A stretch of 64,000 bases of DNA from Ceratopteris richardii (GCA_020310875.1 CM035407.1:68753158-68817157); one strand, 5' to 3'. Numbered from the stretch's first letter, positions 17,412-40,112 are shown. Numbers and translations are program-made. The notes: generated from the letters alone by a model not told the origin.

Positions 17412-20400
17412 GAGACATCACTACACCAGGAGACACCAATCAGAGGAGTGGTGTGAAACTGCAACGGGGCACTCTGGACGCGACCAGACAGACTCGAGGA
17501 GATATTTGCATCACATGACTTTGCATGCATCACAGAGACACACGATAGCCCAGAGAGAGGTCTACCACGCATTGCAGGTTTTCATTGGGAATCTGCATTC
17601 CGGACCACAACGAGACAGAGTAGAGCGCGAGGGTCGGGAGGGGTGGCCATCGTATTTAGACAGGAGATACAGAGCCTGATCCATATTATAGGAAGAGATG
17701 AAGAGGCACGATATATGTGGAATCGCATGGAGATAGCACAAGGGAGCTGGATTTACATTGCTATATGCTACTTCCCTCCAGGCGGATCTCGATATGCAAG
17801 ACAAGATCATGGGGGACCGATCCGAGACAGAGATCTTGGGGGACCGATCCGAGACAGAGACTCACCATACAGAGCACTTTTGAGATATTGCATTATAGCA
17901 CACTAGGTGAAGTCTTCCTTATGGGGGACTTCAATGGCCGCACTCGGTCACACCAGTGCGATGCATACGACATGGATCACCCACATCTCATGAGGGCCAG
18001 AGACTCAGAGGAGATGAGTACCAGTAGAGTATCGACAGATATGGGTCAGGACACCACAGGGTATGGCAGACATATGCTTGAGCTAGGCAGCCGACACCAG
18101 TTCGTTATATATAGCGGGATGCATCGTTGGCCAGGTTCGGGCGGACTTACTTGCTTCCCTGACGGGGGAGGTGAGAGCACAGTCGACTACATTTTGGGTA
18201 CCACCTCTAGACCTTCACTCATCACCTAACTTACTATTGGACGACGCCCACTTGGTGCTGACCATACATTTATCACATTCACACTCTCATCTCCTATTCC
18301 ATTAGACCCTTCCTCACCCACTGAGACACACATCACGATGCACTTCACACATGAGCTCTCACACGTTTATGCACACCATTTACACACCCGCCTACTCTCC
18401 CTCGATCCACTCTCACCCTTGGACACACTTACATCATAGTTCACCACCATCATACAGGACTCAGCTCTCTGCAGCTTCCCACACCGCACACATATACACC
18501 CTCCACGCACATGTTCCATGCCCCAGAACCACTAGTATGATGCAGATTGTCGTGGGCTACGAAAGCACCTACGCATTTTAGAGCATAGAGGGGATATTAC
18601 ACACACACAGGCACAGCGTCGCATGCAGAGCCTTACTCGCCGCAAACGGCGAGATTGAGAGGAGAGACAGTACTTGGATATTTATCATTTACTCATGAGT
18701 CAAGACAATGCAGTGGCATGGCAACATTTGAGAGAGAGGAGACAGCAGACACCCATCCGAGACCCGAGCACTTGGCATAGCTATGCACGGAGCCTATACG
18801 AGATACCAGACCAACCTCCCATTCCCAGACCACAGAGCTCACGTCCTACTTCATCTGACTTCTTCACACCCACTATAGTGGGACACGCTATTGCCCCTCT
18901 ACAGCATGGCAGGGCCCACGACCATTTCGGTTTACAGGCTGAGCACCTCATCTACGGAGGCACGACCCTTGCACCGCTCATTGCCCACCTCTTCAACCGT
19001 GCACTGGTTGAAGGGTTCCCTGACTCATGGACTGAGCACACCATAGTGCCCATTCATAGGTAAGGAGATACTATGGATCAAGCTACATACCGGACAATCA
19101 TGATTGGCCCTATATTGGCCAAGCTATATAGGGAAGTACTAGAGAAAAAGTTGAGTACTCTCGCTGAGAGGAAGGGTATGAGGGCTCCAAGACAGGCAGG
19201 TTTCAGACGCGATTACTCTACCATTGACCACATCTTCACTCTAAGATGCCTGATCGACCAAACAAGGGTGAGGAAGAGGAGATTATATTGTTGCTTTGTG
19301 GACTTCCGCAAAGCATTTGACACCGTTCCCAGGTGACGACTCTTCATACGACTACTTGATATTGGAGCTCCAGAGGAGATGATATGGGGGATCTACGCCT
19401 TATACGAGAGAGTATCTGGAAGAGTCAGATGTCCGGGGGGCTTATCTCATCCACTTGCTAGCACTATCCGGGTGAAGCAAGGATGCCCTCTTTCACCCAC
19501 CCTCTTTGGTCTCTACATTGATGAGATAGTGGACTACATACAGCAGCAGGGGGGTGATGGCATTGAGGTATGCGGGTCCAATGTCCATATTCTTTTATAC
19601 GCTGATGATATTGTACAAGTTTCAGAGTCTGCAGAAGGTCTACAGCATCATCTACATGGCCTAGACGACTTTTGCAGACACAAAGGGTTATCTGTGAACC
19701 TTGGTAAAACCAAGGTCATGATCTTTCATACATCAGCACAGGTACGCAGACATAGTTTGTTCACAGCAGCAGGTTAACCGATTGAGGTAGTCGGATCATA
19801 TGTTTACTTGGGAGTGACATTTACAGCAGCATCAGGGGTCTTCTCTATGTCTTAGGCAGCACGTGACCGCATCACACGTGGGTATGCAGCACTAGCCTTG
19901 ATGGAGAGACAGTGCCACCAGGCATATTTTCAGGAGCCCCGCACAAAGGGTTGGCTCTTCGACACTTTGGGGCAGCCATATGGGAGCCAGGATTACCCAC
20001 ATCAGTATGGACAGCATTAGAGAGGCCACAGATCCTCATGATTTCCAGACTTATCCTCAGCAAGCCTTCAGTACCACATGATATCATTGGAGCAGAGCTC
20101 GCTGCACCACCGATGCTAGTTGAGGCACTATTCCAGACAGTATGCCTATTACACAGACTCCGCAGCATGGATACAGAGAGCATTGCTTATCGGGCTTTCC
20201 AAGCATCATGGGACATGGCGTTAGTAGGCGACACCTCCTCATGGTATGCACAACGAGACTGGCTGGCCCACCACGGCTTTGACATAGACAGGCTACCACC
20301 ACTACAGTACGACTCACATGCACCCACCTACTCGCTTTCTCGCCAGGAGAGGAATAGGATCATTCGTCAGGAGATATGGCATACATACATACAGAGGACA

Positions 20401-21021
20401 TGGCTGAGCCCTAGGGATACATTGCCACCGAAAATGCTCTATTACCGTGAGCATTTTCTACATATATCGGACGAGGGCTTCAACGAGATTCCGAGATACA
20501 TGCAGACATATCTACCCCACCACCTTCGAGTCGTCATTCGGCAGCTCCGGGTTTCATCACATCAGCTCGAGATTGAGAGGGGTCGGTCCAGGGGAGTCCC
20601 CCGTGAGGAGAGGAGGTGCCCAATATGCGACACAGAGGTAGAGAGTGAGGAGCATTTTGTTATCAGATGCCCAGCATACTTAGACCTACGAGCACAGTTC
20701 CAAATAGAGGAGTCACTACTGATGTGCATGACTATGACCATTACCCAGTTTTTTCAGCGAGCTCAGCTACATCAGAGAGGTCCATCTATAGGGCTCACGC
20801 TCCGCCAGGTAGCAGCACAGAGAGCACGGCGCCGACCACGCATGGGCGGATATCATCGACCAGGACTATATCAGGAGGATATCTCACGCATCAAGACAGC
20901 CTACGACCACATGATGGAGCATAGGCATACCACCACCCCCTGCGTTGTCTTCCTTCAGGAGGCACTCAGACCACCCCCGATGTACCACATACTACACCCA
21001 CCTCCACCCATTCACCAGTAG
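17397..21021 (+). pseudogene. LINE ORF2 relic (copy 5)
   Basis: In frame with ORF1 after the TAG. The WNCNG Trp codon is TGA at 17454-17456. Further damage includes a duplication near 17815-17855, TAA at 18227, several other stops and frameshifts, a deletion near 19970 and another near 20730. RT still shows YADD (near 19600) and KQGCPLSPTLFG. The zinc knuckle is present near 20620-20670. The copy cannot make a full protein. Confidence 0.87.
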
Positions 21022-21394
21022 CTAGGGTGTTTTACTCACACTTTCTCACATTATTGGTCCCCCATGTATTAGGTGGCCACTATCTGCAGAGTCAGAGCCA
21101 CGTCTCCCTAGTCTTTTCCAGCCTTATATAGCTTTGTGTAGCGATATACTTTTTATTTCATTTCATCCTCTACACAGGGTTGCTACACTTGTACATGGTT
21201 TTTGTCTCATAGGCCAAATTTGGCCTCCAGAAGACGTTAATATGACTTTCTCTCCCCAGCCTTTTCCAGCCCTATATAGCTTTGTGTAGCGATATACTTT
21301 TTTATTTCACTTTATCTTCTACACAGGGTTACTACACTTGTACATGGTTTTTGTCTCATAGGCCAAGTTTGGCCTCCAGAAGACGTTAATATGA

Positions 21395-21613
<219 letters not shown>

Positions 21614-22079
21614 CCCCCCACATAGGGCTGGAATCAGACGACCACAACCATACCAGGAGGATATCTCATGCATCATGATAGCCCACGACCACATGATGGA
21701 GCACAGACGCACCATCACCACCTGGGTAGCCTTCCTTCAGGAGGCACTCACACCGTCACCGATGTACCACATACTCCACCCACCTCCACCCATTATCTGT
21801 AGTTAGAATATACATATTCACTCCTATCATGGGGGCCCTATGTATTAGGTGGCCATTATCTACAGAGTCAGAGCCACATCTCCCCACACACCACTACATT
21901 ATCCCCACTACCTCTCCATCACTCGATACACTATCCTATGCTTATTTCGATCCTTTTTCAGCCTACACACTTTTGTGTAGCTAGTACTATTCCATTTTAT
22001 TTCTACACGAGTTACTACAGTTGTACATGGTTTTGTCTCATAGGCCAAGTTTGGCCTTCGGAACACGTTAATATCACTT
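21614..22079 (+). mobile_element. LINE subfamily A2, copy 6 (3' fragment)
   Basis: Severely 5'-truncated. It holds only the last about 60 codons of ORF2 (ending MYHILHPPPPIICS) and the 3' UTR. The 3' hairpin is at 22042-22057, followed by GTTAATATCAC and CTTT repeats. Confidence 0.82.
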
Positions 22080-26445
<4,366 letters not shown>

Positions 26446-26459
26446 CCCCCCTCCCCCCC

Positions 26460-27080
<621 letters not shown>

Positions 27081-27104
27081 CGAGCCCTAATCCTAAACCT
27101 TGAA

Positions 27105-27902
27105 ATGGCTCCCATGGACCGGAAGCAAGTGGACGACCTTATCGCTAAAGCTCTCAAAGAGGCCAAAAAGGAAGCAGACCGCAACCTCAATATGGAGATA
27201 CCAAAGATGATGGAAAAGTTCAAAGGACTCGAAGAACAAGTAATGAATAATGTCAAAGGAGTGGAAGCACAAGTGAAGACTCTCACAGAAGAAAGCGACC
27301 ATTGGAGGACAGCTTATGAGCACATGAAAGAAGAGGGGGAAATCTCCAACGTGGAGATACTCAAGGAAGAAATAAAGAAGGAAATCAAAACGGAGGTAGA
27401 ATCTACTCGAGAGTCATGGGTGAAAGTAGTACACAAAAGGGTTAAGAAGGAAGTTAGGAAAGACGTGCAGAAAGAAGAGCTCACACGAGTCCACGATACA
27501 CTTGAGGAGGAGAGGCTTTGACACACTCGAAGACTTCACATTCGGATTACAGGCCTACCCGAAGGGGTATCACCGGCGGCAGACGCCACTGATATTTACC
27601 ATCGACTTGGATAGGAGAGCATGCCTTACACAGACGCATGGAGGGTTGGGAGGGATACATCACGTTTGCGAGCACTCATCCTCAAGATAAGTTCGGAGGA
27701 GCAACGGACCTCCTTTTTTAGACGTCGATCGATACTACGTAGACTACCCGGCGGCACCCTCTACATGGACGAGGACCTCACGCGTATGCACGTGGCACAC
27801 CGACGCGCTTGCATGCCACACATACTCCAGGCACGTCGAGAGGGGAGGAAGGCCTTTTACCGTGATGGTAAGGTCTTCATAGATGGACGCCCTATCAAAT
27901 AG
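27105..27902 (+). pseudogene. LINE ORF1 (copy 8, two stops)
   Basis: 266 codons including the terminal TAG, the same length as the intact ORF1 at 40113. There is no frameshift but two nonsense codons: TGA at 27519-27521 (Arg to stop) and TAG at 27612-27614 (Tyr to stop). The second is identical to one in copy 1. Confidence 0.88.
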
Positions 27903-27917
27903 GGCCATGCGGCCTAT
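27891..27917 (+). promoter_or_regulatory. ORF1/ORF2 junction hairpins with UAG (copy 8)
   Basis: Identical stem-loop arms to copies 1 and 12, with the TAG at 27900-27902 and the downstream frame open into WNCNG. Confidence 0.7.
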
Positions 27918-30105
27918 GAGACATCACTACACCAGGAGACACCACTCAGAGGAGCAGTGTGGAATTGCAACGGGGCACTCTGGACGCGACCAAACAGAGT
28001 CGACGAGATCCTCGCATCACATGACTTTGTGTGCATCACAGAGACACACGAGAGCCCAGAGAGAGGTCTACCACGCATTGCAGGTTTTCATTGGGAATCT
28101 GCATTCAGGACTACGACGAGACAGAGTACAGCGCGAGGATCGAGAGGAGTGGCAATCGTATTTAGACAGGAGATACAGAGCCGGATCCATATTATAGGTA
28201 GAGATGAGGAGGCACAATACATGTGGGTTCACATAGAGATAGCACAGGGGAGCTCGATTTACATTGCTATATGCTACTTCCCACCAGGCGGATCTCGATA
28301 CGCAGGACAGGATCTGTGGGGACCGATCCGAGATAGAGACTCACCATACACAGTGCGTTGAGATGAGATACTACATTACAGCACATTTGGTGAAGTCTTC
28401 CTTATGGGGGACTTCAATGGCCGCACTCAGTCGAATCAGTGCGAGGCATATGACATGGATCACCCGCATCTCATGAGGGCCAGAGACCCGGTTGAGATTA
28501 GCACCAGCAGAGTATCGGCAGATACGGGTCAGGACACCACCGGCTATGGAAGACATCTACTCGAGCTAGGCAGTCGACATCATCTCGTTATATATAACGG
28601 GATGAATCGGTGGCCAGGTTCAGGCGGATTTACTTGCTTCCCTCACGGGGGAGCTGAGAGCACAGTCGACTACATTTTGGGTACTACCTCTGGAGCTTCA
28701 CTTATCCCTTCACTTAGTATTGGACGATGCCCACTCGGTGCTGACCACACATTTATTACATTCACACTCTCATCTCCGATTCCATTAGACCCTCCCTCAC
28801 CCACTGAGATACATACCACCATACACTTCACACACGAGCTCTCACACGTTTATGCACACCATTTACACACCCGCCTACTCTCCCTCGATCCATTCTCACC
28901 TCTGGACACTCTTACATCACATATCACCTCCATCCTACAGGACTCAGCTCTCCGGAGCTTCCCACACGGCACACATATGCACCCTCCACGCACATGATCC
29001 ATGCCGCAGAACCGTTGGTATGATGCAGACTTTCGTGAGCTGCGGAAGCACCTACGGATTTTAGAGCATAGAGGAGATATTACACACACACAGGCACAGC
29101 GTCGCATGCAGAGCCTTACTCGCCGCAAACCGCGAGATTGGGAGAAGAGACAGTATTGGGATATTTACCATTTGCTCATGAGTCGAGACAGTGTAGTGGC
29201 ATGGCAACATTTGAGAGAGAGGAGACAGCAAACACCTATCCGAGACCCGAGCACGTGGCATAGCTATGCACGGAGCCTATACGAGATCCCAGACCAGCCT
29301 CCCATTCCGAGACCGCACAGCCCACGTCCTACTACCTCTGACTTCTTCACACCCACTATGGTGGGACGCGCTATTGCCGGGCTGCAACATGGCAGGGCCG
29401 ATGATCATTTCGGTTTACAGGCAGAGCACCTCATCTATGGAGGCACGACTCTCGCACCGCTCATTGCCCATCTCTTCAACCGTGCATTGGTTGCAGAGTT
29501 CCGAGACTCATGGATTCAGCACACCATAGTGCCCATTCATAAGTCAGGTGATACTATGGATCCAACTACATACCGGACGATCATGATTGGCCCTATATTG
29601 GCCAAGTTATATGGGGCGGTACTAGAGACACAGTTGAGTAGTCTAGCTCAGAGGAAGGGCATCAGGGCTCTAGGACAGGCAGGTTTCATACGAGATTACT
29701 CTACCATTGACCACATCTTCACTCTGAGATGCCTGATCGACGAGGCCAGGGTGAGGAAGAGGAGATTATATTGTTGCTTTGTGGACTTCCGCAAAGCATT
29801 TGACACTGTTCCCAGGGATCGACTCTTCGGACGACTACTTGACATCGGAGCTCCGGAGGAGATGATATGGGGGATCTACGCCTTATACGAGAGAGTATCT
29901 GGTAGAGTCAGATGTCCAGGGGGCTTATCTGATCCACTTGCTAGCACTATCGGGGTGAAGCAAGGATGCCCTCTCTCACCCACCCTCTTTGGTCTCTACA
30001 TTGATGAGATAGTGGACTTCATACACGAGCAGGGGGGAGATGGCATTGAGGTACACGGGTCCACAGTCCATATTCTTTTATACGCTGATGATATTGTATT
30101 GGTTT
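27903..30105 (+). pseudogene. LINE ORF2 (copy 8, truncated)
   Basis: Stays in one frame from the UAG to the break and carries only two nonsense codons, TGA at 28359-28361 and TGA at 28995-28997. All endonuclease motifs (WNCNG, TETH, GDFNGR, ADHTF) and RT motifs up to YADDIVLV are present. The RT thumb, CCHC and tail are missing because another LINE starts there. Confidence 0.88.
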
Positions 30106-30840
<735 letters not shown>

Positions 30841-30856
30841 TGTCTACAGCAACAAC

Positions 30857-31603
30857 ATGGAAGGCAGGAAAAGCTTTGCCTCTGCCCTCTTGCACCAGCC
30901 GCTTTCTATACCAGCCTCAGTCAACAAACCAACAGCATGGGAGTCTTACTTACTCCAAGAAGTGAAGAAACTCCAAGGAGAAATGGCAGCAATGAAGCAA
31001 GAAATTAGTAAGAAAGATGAACAAATAGCCAGATTGCAACAAAAGCTTGATGAAACACAAGGAAATAGCCAGCAAACAGGAGCTGAATCAACAAATAAAG
31101 TCAACTTGGCAACACAATTATCCGAGGTAAAACTATCCAGCTCTACACATTTTTCAAAAGAAGTAATGTCTGTGGTAAAGGAGCAGGAATTGGTGGACAG
31201 CAACAAGAAAGTTATCAGGACTGGAGGCCTCCCCCTAGGATGGGACAGGGAGGACATCGCACCTGAGTTAAAAGATGACTGCATCCTTGAAACATAAGTA
31301 CTAGAAGCACAACTAACCAAGGTGGTCCCCTTCATCAATCTAGGGTCTCCGGTCTTCATCACACCCAAAGGAACTCATGCAAGGGTAAGCTATTTTGACA
31401 TGTCAGATAAGATAGCTGTCATGAAGCAAGCAAAGTCACTACAAGGTACTAAAGTATGGATAGCAGATGAACTCACCCCACTCCAACTTAAAAATCGACC
31501 AGCAGAGTTAACTAAAGTCAGAGAAGCCAGGAAGAATGGAAAGTGGGCAGTATACAGAGGCGGTCAAGCTATTATCAGAGATTTCCATACCCATACCACA
31601 TAG
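30857..31603 (+). pseudogene. LINE ORF1, family G (one stop)
   Basis: 249 codons from [12 protein letters not shown] to DFHTHTT and TAG, with one in-frame TAA at 31295-31297 and no frameshift. Residues about 35-70 are a coiled coil (KKLQGEMAAMKQEISKKDEQ). The C-terminus (EARKNGKWAVYRGGQAII) aligns by eye with the ARREGRKAFYRDGKVFI block of family A ORF1, so both belong to the L1-ORF1p-like group. Confidence 0.8.
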
Positions 31604-31865
31604 GAAGAAACAGCTATCTCCCTCATTTGTAATATATATTGATGTAATTTTGAAACTCCTGTGAATCATAAGAGTGCTTTGGAAGCCACATCCCCCCCCC
31701 CTTTTATTTTTATTTTGATTTTTCCCTTTTATTATAGCCCCTTGAGGGCTTCCCCCCCAAGTGGAATGTAATGTTTTGATGTACCTGATCGGTCCCATAG
31801 GTCGATTTCGGCCTCCCGTGGACGTTAATATATCTTTCTTTCTTTCTTTCTTCTCTCTCTCTCTC

Positions 31866-32010
31866 CCCAGCCTTTTCCAGCCCTATATAGCTTTGCGTAG
31901 CGATATACTTTTTATTTCATTTTATCTTCTACACAGGGTTACTACACTTGTACATGGTTTTTGTCTCATAGGCCAAGTTTGGCCTCCAAAAGACGTTAAT
32001 ATGACTTACT
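31866..32010 (+). mobile_element. LINE family A 3' end (copy 10, likely end of copy 8)
   Basis: Starts in the middle of a family A 3' UTR at CCCCAGCC and runs to the hairpin (31970-31985) and GACGTTAATATGAC. Its left border is a short CT run of the family G element. The same CCCCAGCC breakpoint appears at 21256 in copy 5. Confidence 0.8.
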
Positions 32011-32546
<536 letters not shown>

Positions 32547-33502
32547 TGTTGGTGTAAATCACAAGCCTACACATTTGGCTTGGAAGATATCATGAAGACT
32601 CTACATGCATGAAAAATCATAGGAACATATGCTAGTGATTACTTACCACTTTACCTCATTGTAAAAGTCAATTTGACTTAGAATCTTTTGTAAGCACCTA
32701 CCCAAATGATTCGTGGAAAAGTTAGTTCACTTGATCGAGAGAATATCTCCAAGTTTTTAGAAGCTTGATTAGAAGGAGCCAAGAATTTGAATTTGAATTC
32801 AAATTCTTACACATTCCATATAAAAGGTGAACTTGAAAAGTCGCGGTGAGAGACATCACTCCCGAGCTTCATTCTACTGTCATTGAGTGTGTATGAGCAC
32901 TACATCATAGTCTACACCTCTCTACACCATTAGGCAATGCTTGTCATGCCAATGGGATTGTACACAAGTGTTAATTTATAGATACATTTACATCATTCAT
33001 CTCTGTGCTCACTGATTGTCTACTCCAAAGTCTGTCAACTTGTCAAGGGCATATCTCAACCAATACTCCACCAAATTCAGTGATTCAAAGCTTGTTGGAT
33101 TCAGCTCAAAGTCATCTACATGCTGACAAAGTTTGAAGTGATTTCATTCAGCTAATTCAGAGAAATCGTCGTCGAGGTGCTCACTGGTCTATCTCTGCTA
33201 CAGTCCTAAAAAGTCGGGGGTATACCAAATCTTGCTAAATTAATTTCTCTTAGCATAGTTCATTATTTTACATCATTCCACTTGCAAATGGTAGCTTACT
33301 AAGCTAATTGAATACCCCTAGAAGGAATTTTATCAATTGCTACTGTGCTGGTCACACTAAGCAAAACATTGAGCAGGTGTCAAGACCAAAATAGAAAGTT
33401 TTCTTGACTTTGTGACTTCCAAAGTTATCTGTTTTGATTCAATCATTACAGACTTCATTTCCAAAGGACATAGGCCATTTCTTGATGTCATTGCAAAGCT
33501 TA
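32547..33502 (+). repeat. 5' long direct repeat (LTR and perhaps more)
   Basis: Contains a TATA-like TATAAAAG near 32819. Similarity with the right repeat extends past any obvious CA end, into the first about 30 codons of the open reading frame. The true LTR end is therefore unclear. Confidence 0.8.
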
Positions 33503-36500
33503 CCAAGAGTGGAGATACTACCAAAGGTAACAACTCTTCTGCCCTATACACTGATAAGAAATCTAAGGATAAAGGCAAGAGTAAGAAGGTGGAAGATGAA
33601 TGCTCTACCTCCCAAGCCAACTATGCAGGGAGAGGTAGATCTTCAAGAGGTAGGGGCAGAGGAGGTAAGCAAGGTAGGGGGAGACCCTATAACACATCAC
33701 CATGTAACATTTGTGGTTTGTCAAACCACACCACAGATGAGTGTTACAGGAATTACAAAAATCAGAGAGGAAGAGGCTACCAAAGAGGTGGATACTCTCA
33801 GTCTAGAGGAAGGTTCAACCATCACCAAGGCCACAACAACAATTATAACAACAACTACAACAACAATTACAATGGCAACTACCAAGGAGGATTCAGAAAC
33901 AGAAAGGACTACAACAACTACACACAGGAGCAGGATGACTCTCTCTTGATCATGAACATGACTTCAAAGTCAGGTACAAATGATGATCACTTATTTTATA
34001 TTGATTCAGGGTGTTCAAATCATGTGGCTGGTAATGTTGCACTACTCTTTGATCTTGAGGAACCAAAAGGTAAACACCAAGTTCAAACAGGTGATGATAC
34101 AAAGCATTCTGTAGTTAAAGTTGGAAATGTGAAAACTTGTGATGGTAATCAGAATTTGTTGAGCAGAGTACTTTATGTACCTACAATTACAAAGAACTTA
34201 ATGAGTGTTGGTCAAATTGTAGAGAAAGGGTTGCAGGTCAGATTCAATCAGTATGGAGCATTTGTGGAGGACCCAAGACATGGATTCAAAAGGATAGCTA
34301 AAGGAGAAAAATCAGGTAGACTTTTCACTTTTGAGTTGGAAGATACAAAGAACATTGCATTATACAGTTATAAAGATAAAACACTTTCACAGCTTGAGAT
34401 TTGGCACAAGAGATTAGGGAACATAGGAGAAAGGACCTTGAAGCAAATGTGCAGGGACCAATGTGTGCTTGGGATACCTAATGTATCCAAGCAACATATG
34501 ATTTACAAGTGTGGTGCTTGTCAATTTGGTAAGTCTCACAGGTTACCCTTCTCCAAGAAAGGATATATGCATGAAGACTATCTAAAGCTTGTACACACAG
34601 ATGTATGGGGACCTAGCAAAGACCCATCCGTCTCAGGTTCAAGGTACTATGTGTCTTTTATTGATGACTATAGCAGATGGACTGTATTATACTTTATGAA
34701 GCACAAGGATGAGGTATTTAATTGTTTTAAGAAATATCTTGCATTAGTTGAAAATCAGACAGGAAGGAATTTGAAGAGGCTAAGATCAGATGGAGGAGGT
34801 GAGTACTTCTCCAATGAATTTGAGGACTTCTTGCAAGACAGAGGCATCAAAAGGGAAATAACCACAAGGTACTCTCCTGAACAGAATGGGGTAGCTGAAA
34901 GAAGAAATAGGTTAATTGTTGAGACAGCTAGATCTATGCTTAATGAGAAGAAATTACCTAACTATCTATGGGCAGAGAGTGTCTCTACTGCCACCTATCT
35001 CATAAACAGGTTACCATCAAAGTCACTTGATGGTATGACACCATATGAAGCATGGCATGGTAAGAGACCATCATTGGATCACTGCAAAATTTTTGGATGT
35101 GTAGCATATGTACACATTCCTTCACAGGTAAGAGGAAAGCTAGATCCAAAGGCTAAAAAATGTATTTTCATTGGATATGATTTAAATCAAAAAGGTTATA
35201 AGTTTTATAACCCTACCAATAAGGGATTTATGGTAAGCAGAGATGTGATCTTTGATGAGAATGATTCTTGGTATGAGAATGAATGCACGAAGGTCAAACT
35301 AACCTATGATTTGGAAGAAGAATTTCCAAAACTTACAAAGGAGGAACCTACTCAGGATGGAGAGTCAAGTTCAGATGATGAAGATACAATCAACCTTGAA
35401 GAGTTCAAGGCATGGAAGTCCAAAGGCAAAATGAAGATGAAGAAGCTTGAGGACATACCAGAATCTTCAACTCAATCAATCAGAAGGTCTCAAAGAGAAA
35501 GCAAAAAACCTATCAGATATGGGTATGATATATCTCTTGTTACTAAACATTCAGTTTATCTTGCAAAGGATTTGCTAAATGAAGAACCAGGATCATATGC
35601 AGAAGCAATCACAAAATCAGAATGGAAAGAAGCTATGGATGAGGAGATTGAAGCACTCAAGGAGAGTGATACATGGGAGTTAGTACCCAAGAAGGACTCC
35701 ATGAAGGTAATAGGATCCAGATGGATCTATAAATTGAAAAGAAATTCTGATGGCACAATTAACAAGTACAAGGCCAGATTGGTAGCCAAGGGTTTTGCAC
35801 AAACCCAAGGCATTGACTATGAAGAAACATTTTCTCCTGTGGCCAAGATGCCAACAATCAGAGTGTTGATGAGTGTGGGTGCATCAAAGAATTGGAAGTA
35901 CCAATTGGATGTCAAGAATGCTTTCTTGAATGGATGGATCTCAGAAGAGGTTTATATGTCACAACCTCCTGGCTATGAAGACCCTAAGAAGGTAACTTAT
36001 GTTTGCAAATTAAAGAAGGCTTTATATGGATTGAAGCAGGCACCTAGGGCATGGAATTACAGGCTAACTACATACCTCCAAGACCAAGGTTTTGTCATGA
36101 GTAAGGCTGACACTTCTCTGTTCATTAAGAGAAGTAATTCAGAGGTAATCTATCTCTGTGTCTATGTTGATGACATCATCATTACAGGTAATGATGTCAA
36201 TGGAATCAGAAGCATCAAAAGCCAAATGATGAAGGAGTTCAAGATCAATGATCTTGGGCTATTGAAGTATTTTTTGGGACTTGAATTAGTTTACACTAAT
36301 TCAGGAATATACATTACTCAGAAGAAGTATGTGCAGGACATGTTGAAGAAATTTCACTTGCAGGATGCTAAACCAGCTAGCACTCCAATGGAGGTGAACC
36401 TAAAGCTAAGTGCCCATGAAGGTGATGAAGTCCAAGACATTACAGGTTATCAAAGTATGGTAGGTAGTTTGAACTATGCTACTCTTACAAGAATTGATAT

Positions 36501-36948
36501 TGCATATGGAGTTAGTGTGCTAAGTCAATTTATGCACAAGCCAAGGATACCTCACTTAGAGGCTGCCAAAAAAATCTTGAAGTATCTCAAGGGTACACAG
36601 AACCATGGTTTGTACTTTCCTTACACTTTAGATATTGATATAAAAGTTTATTCAGATGCAGATTGGGCAGGATGCAAGGATGATAGGAGAAGCACTTCAG
36701 GATACATTTCTTTTGCAGGTGACAAACCAATTTCATGGTCTGCAAAGAAGCAACCAACTGTTGCATTGTCTTCTACAGAAGCAGAGTATAGAGGGCTAGC
36801 TAATGCCACTCAAGAAGCAATTTGGATTAAGCTTTTGTATACAGAATTGGGCTTATATACTAGGCCTCCAATTATCTTTGGAGATAATACAAGTTCTCTT
36901 CACCTTGGAGCTAATCCTATCTATCATGCCACAGGACCAAACACATAG
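33412..36948 (+). pseudogene. copia gag-pol polyprotein (gag-truncated, 3' frameshift)
   Basis: 1178 codons open. In order: CCHC knuckle CNICGLSNHTTDEC (residues ~98-111), a region rich in Asn/Tyr/Gly, protease YIDSGCSNH (~197), pre-integrase WHKRLGN, integrase with TDVWGP, DDYSRW and SPEQNGVAERRNR, RT with YVDDIIITG (~917), and RNase H with DADWAGC and SSTEAEYRG. Most of the gag domain before the knuckle is absent and the frame begins inside the direct repeat. A 1-base deletion near 36935 diverts the last about 60 codons, which remain readable in another frame to 37115 (KHIEVHYHYVREK). Confidence 0.9.
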
Positions 36949-37156
36949 AGGTTCATTATCATTATGTGAGGGAGAAGTTGCTAAGCAAGGACATTCAGCT
37001 GACCTATGTGTCAACCAACATGCAATGTGCAGATTTGCTGACTAAAGCTTTGGATGGGACCAAACTTTGCAGGTTCAAATCTATGATTGGATTGCAGGAT
37101 GTACTTGACGATTGAAGATGAAGACTTAAGCCAAAATGTTTGTCTTGAGAGGGAGC

Positions 37157-38098
37157 TGTTGGTGTAAATCACAAGCCTACACATTTGGCTTGGAAGATAT
37201 CATGAAGACTCTACATGCATGAAGAATCATAGGAACATATGCTAGTGATTACTTACCACTTTACCTCATTGTAAAAGTCAATTTGACTTAGAATCTTTTG
37301 TAAGCACCTACCCAAATGATTCGTGGAAAAGTTAGTTCACTTGATCGAGAGAATATCTCCAAGTTTTTAGAAGCTTGATTAGAAGGAGCCAAGAATTTGA
37401 ATTTGAATTCAAATTCTTACACATTCCATATAAAAGGTGAACTTGAAAAGTCGCGGTGAGAGACATCACTCCCGAGCTTCATTCTACTGTCATTGAGTGT
37501 GTTTGAGCACTACATCATAGTCTACACCTCTCTACACCATTAGGCAATGCTTGTCATGCCAATGGGATTGTACACAAGTGTAAATTTATAGATACATTTA
37601 CATCATTCATCTCTGTGCTCACTGATTGTCTACTCCAAAGTCTGTCAACTTGTCAAGGGCATATCTCAGCCAATACTCCACCAAATTCAGTGATTCAAAG
37701 CTTGTTGGATTCAGCTCAAAGTCATCTACATGCTGACAGAGTTTGAAAAGATTTAAGAGAAATCGTCGTCGAGGTGCTCACTGGTCTATCTCTGCTACAG
37801 TCCTAAAAAGTCGGGGGTATACCAAATCTTGCTAAATTAATTTCTCTTAGCATAGTTAAGTATTTTACATCATTCCACTTGCAAATGGTAGCTTACTAAG
37901 CTAATTGAATACCCCTAGAAGGAATTTTATCAATTGCTACTCTGCTGGTCACACTAAGCAAAACATTGAGCAGGTGTCAAGACCAAAATAGAAAGTTTTC
38001 TTGACTTTGTGACTTCCAAAGTTATCTGTTTTGATTCAATCATTACACACTTCATTTCCAAAGGACATAGGCCATTTCTTGGTGTCACTGGAAAGCTA
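37157..38098 (+). repeat. 3' long direct repeat of copia element
   Basis: Differs from the left copy by a few substitutions and a short indel near 37745, so the element is young. It stops matching after AAAGCT near 38098. Confidence 0.85.
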
Positions 38099-40054
<1,956 letters not shown>

Positions 40055-40112
40055 CACCTTAACCCTAACCCTAACCCTAACCCTAACCCAAGCCCTAATC
40101 CTAAACCTTGAA

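Larger units (their letters stand above)
32547..38098 (+). mobile_element. Ty1/copia element with long direct repeats
   Basis: Two near-identical direct repeats (32547-33502 and 37157-38098) flank a copia-order pol gene: protease, integrase, RT, RNase H. The left repeat starts TGTTGG. A purine tract GAGAGGGAGC (37147-37156) lies directly before the right repeat, as expected of a polypurine tract. No clear primer-binding site follows the left repeat and the gag N-terminus is missing, so the element is defective. The target-site duplication could not be resolved. Confidence 0.9.

Noticed and set aside
33357..33620. Minus-strand 87-aa frame at the start of the copia element
   Set aside because: It is a shadow of the plus-strand polyprotein and has no recognisable domain.
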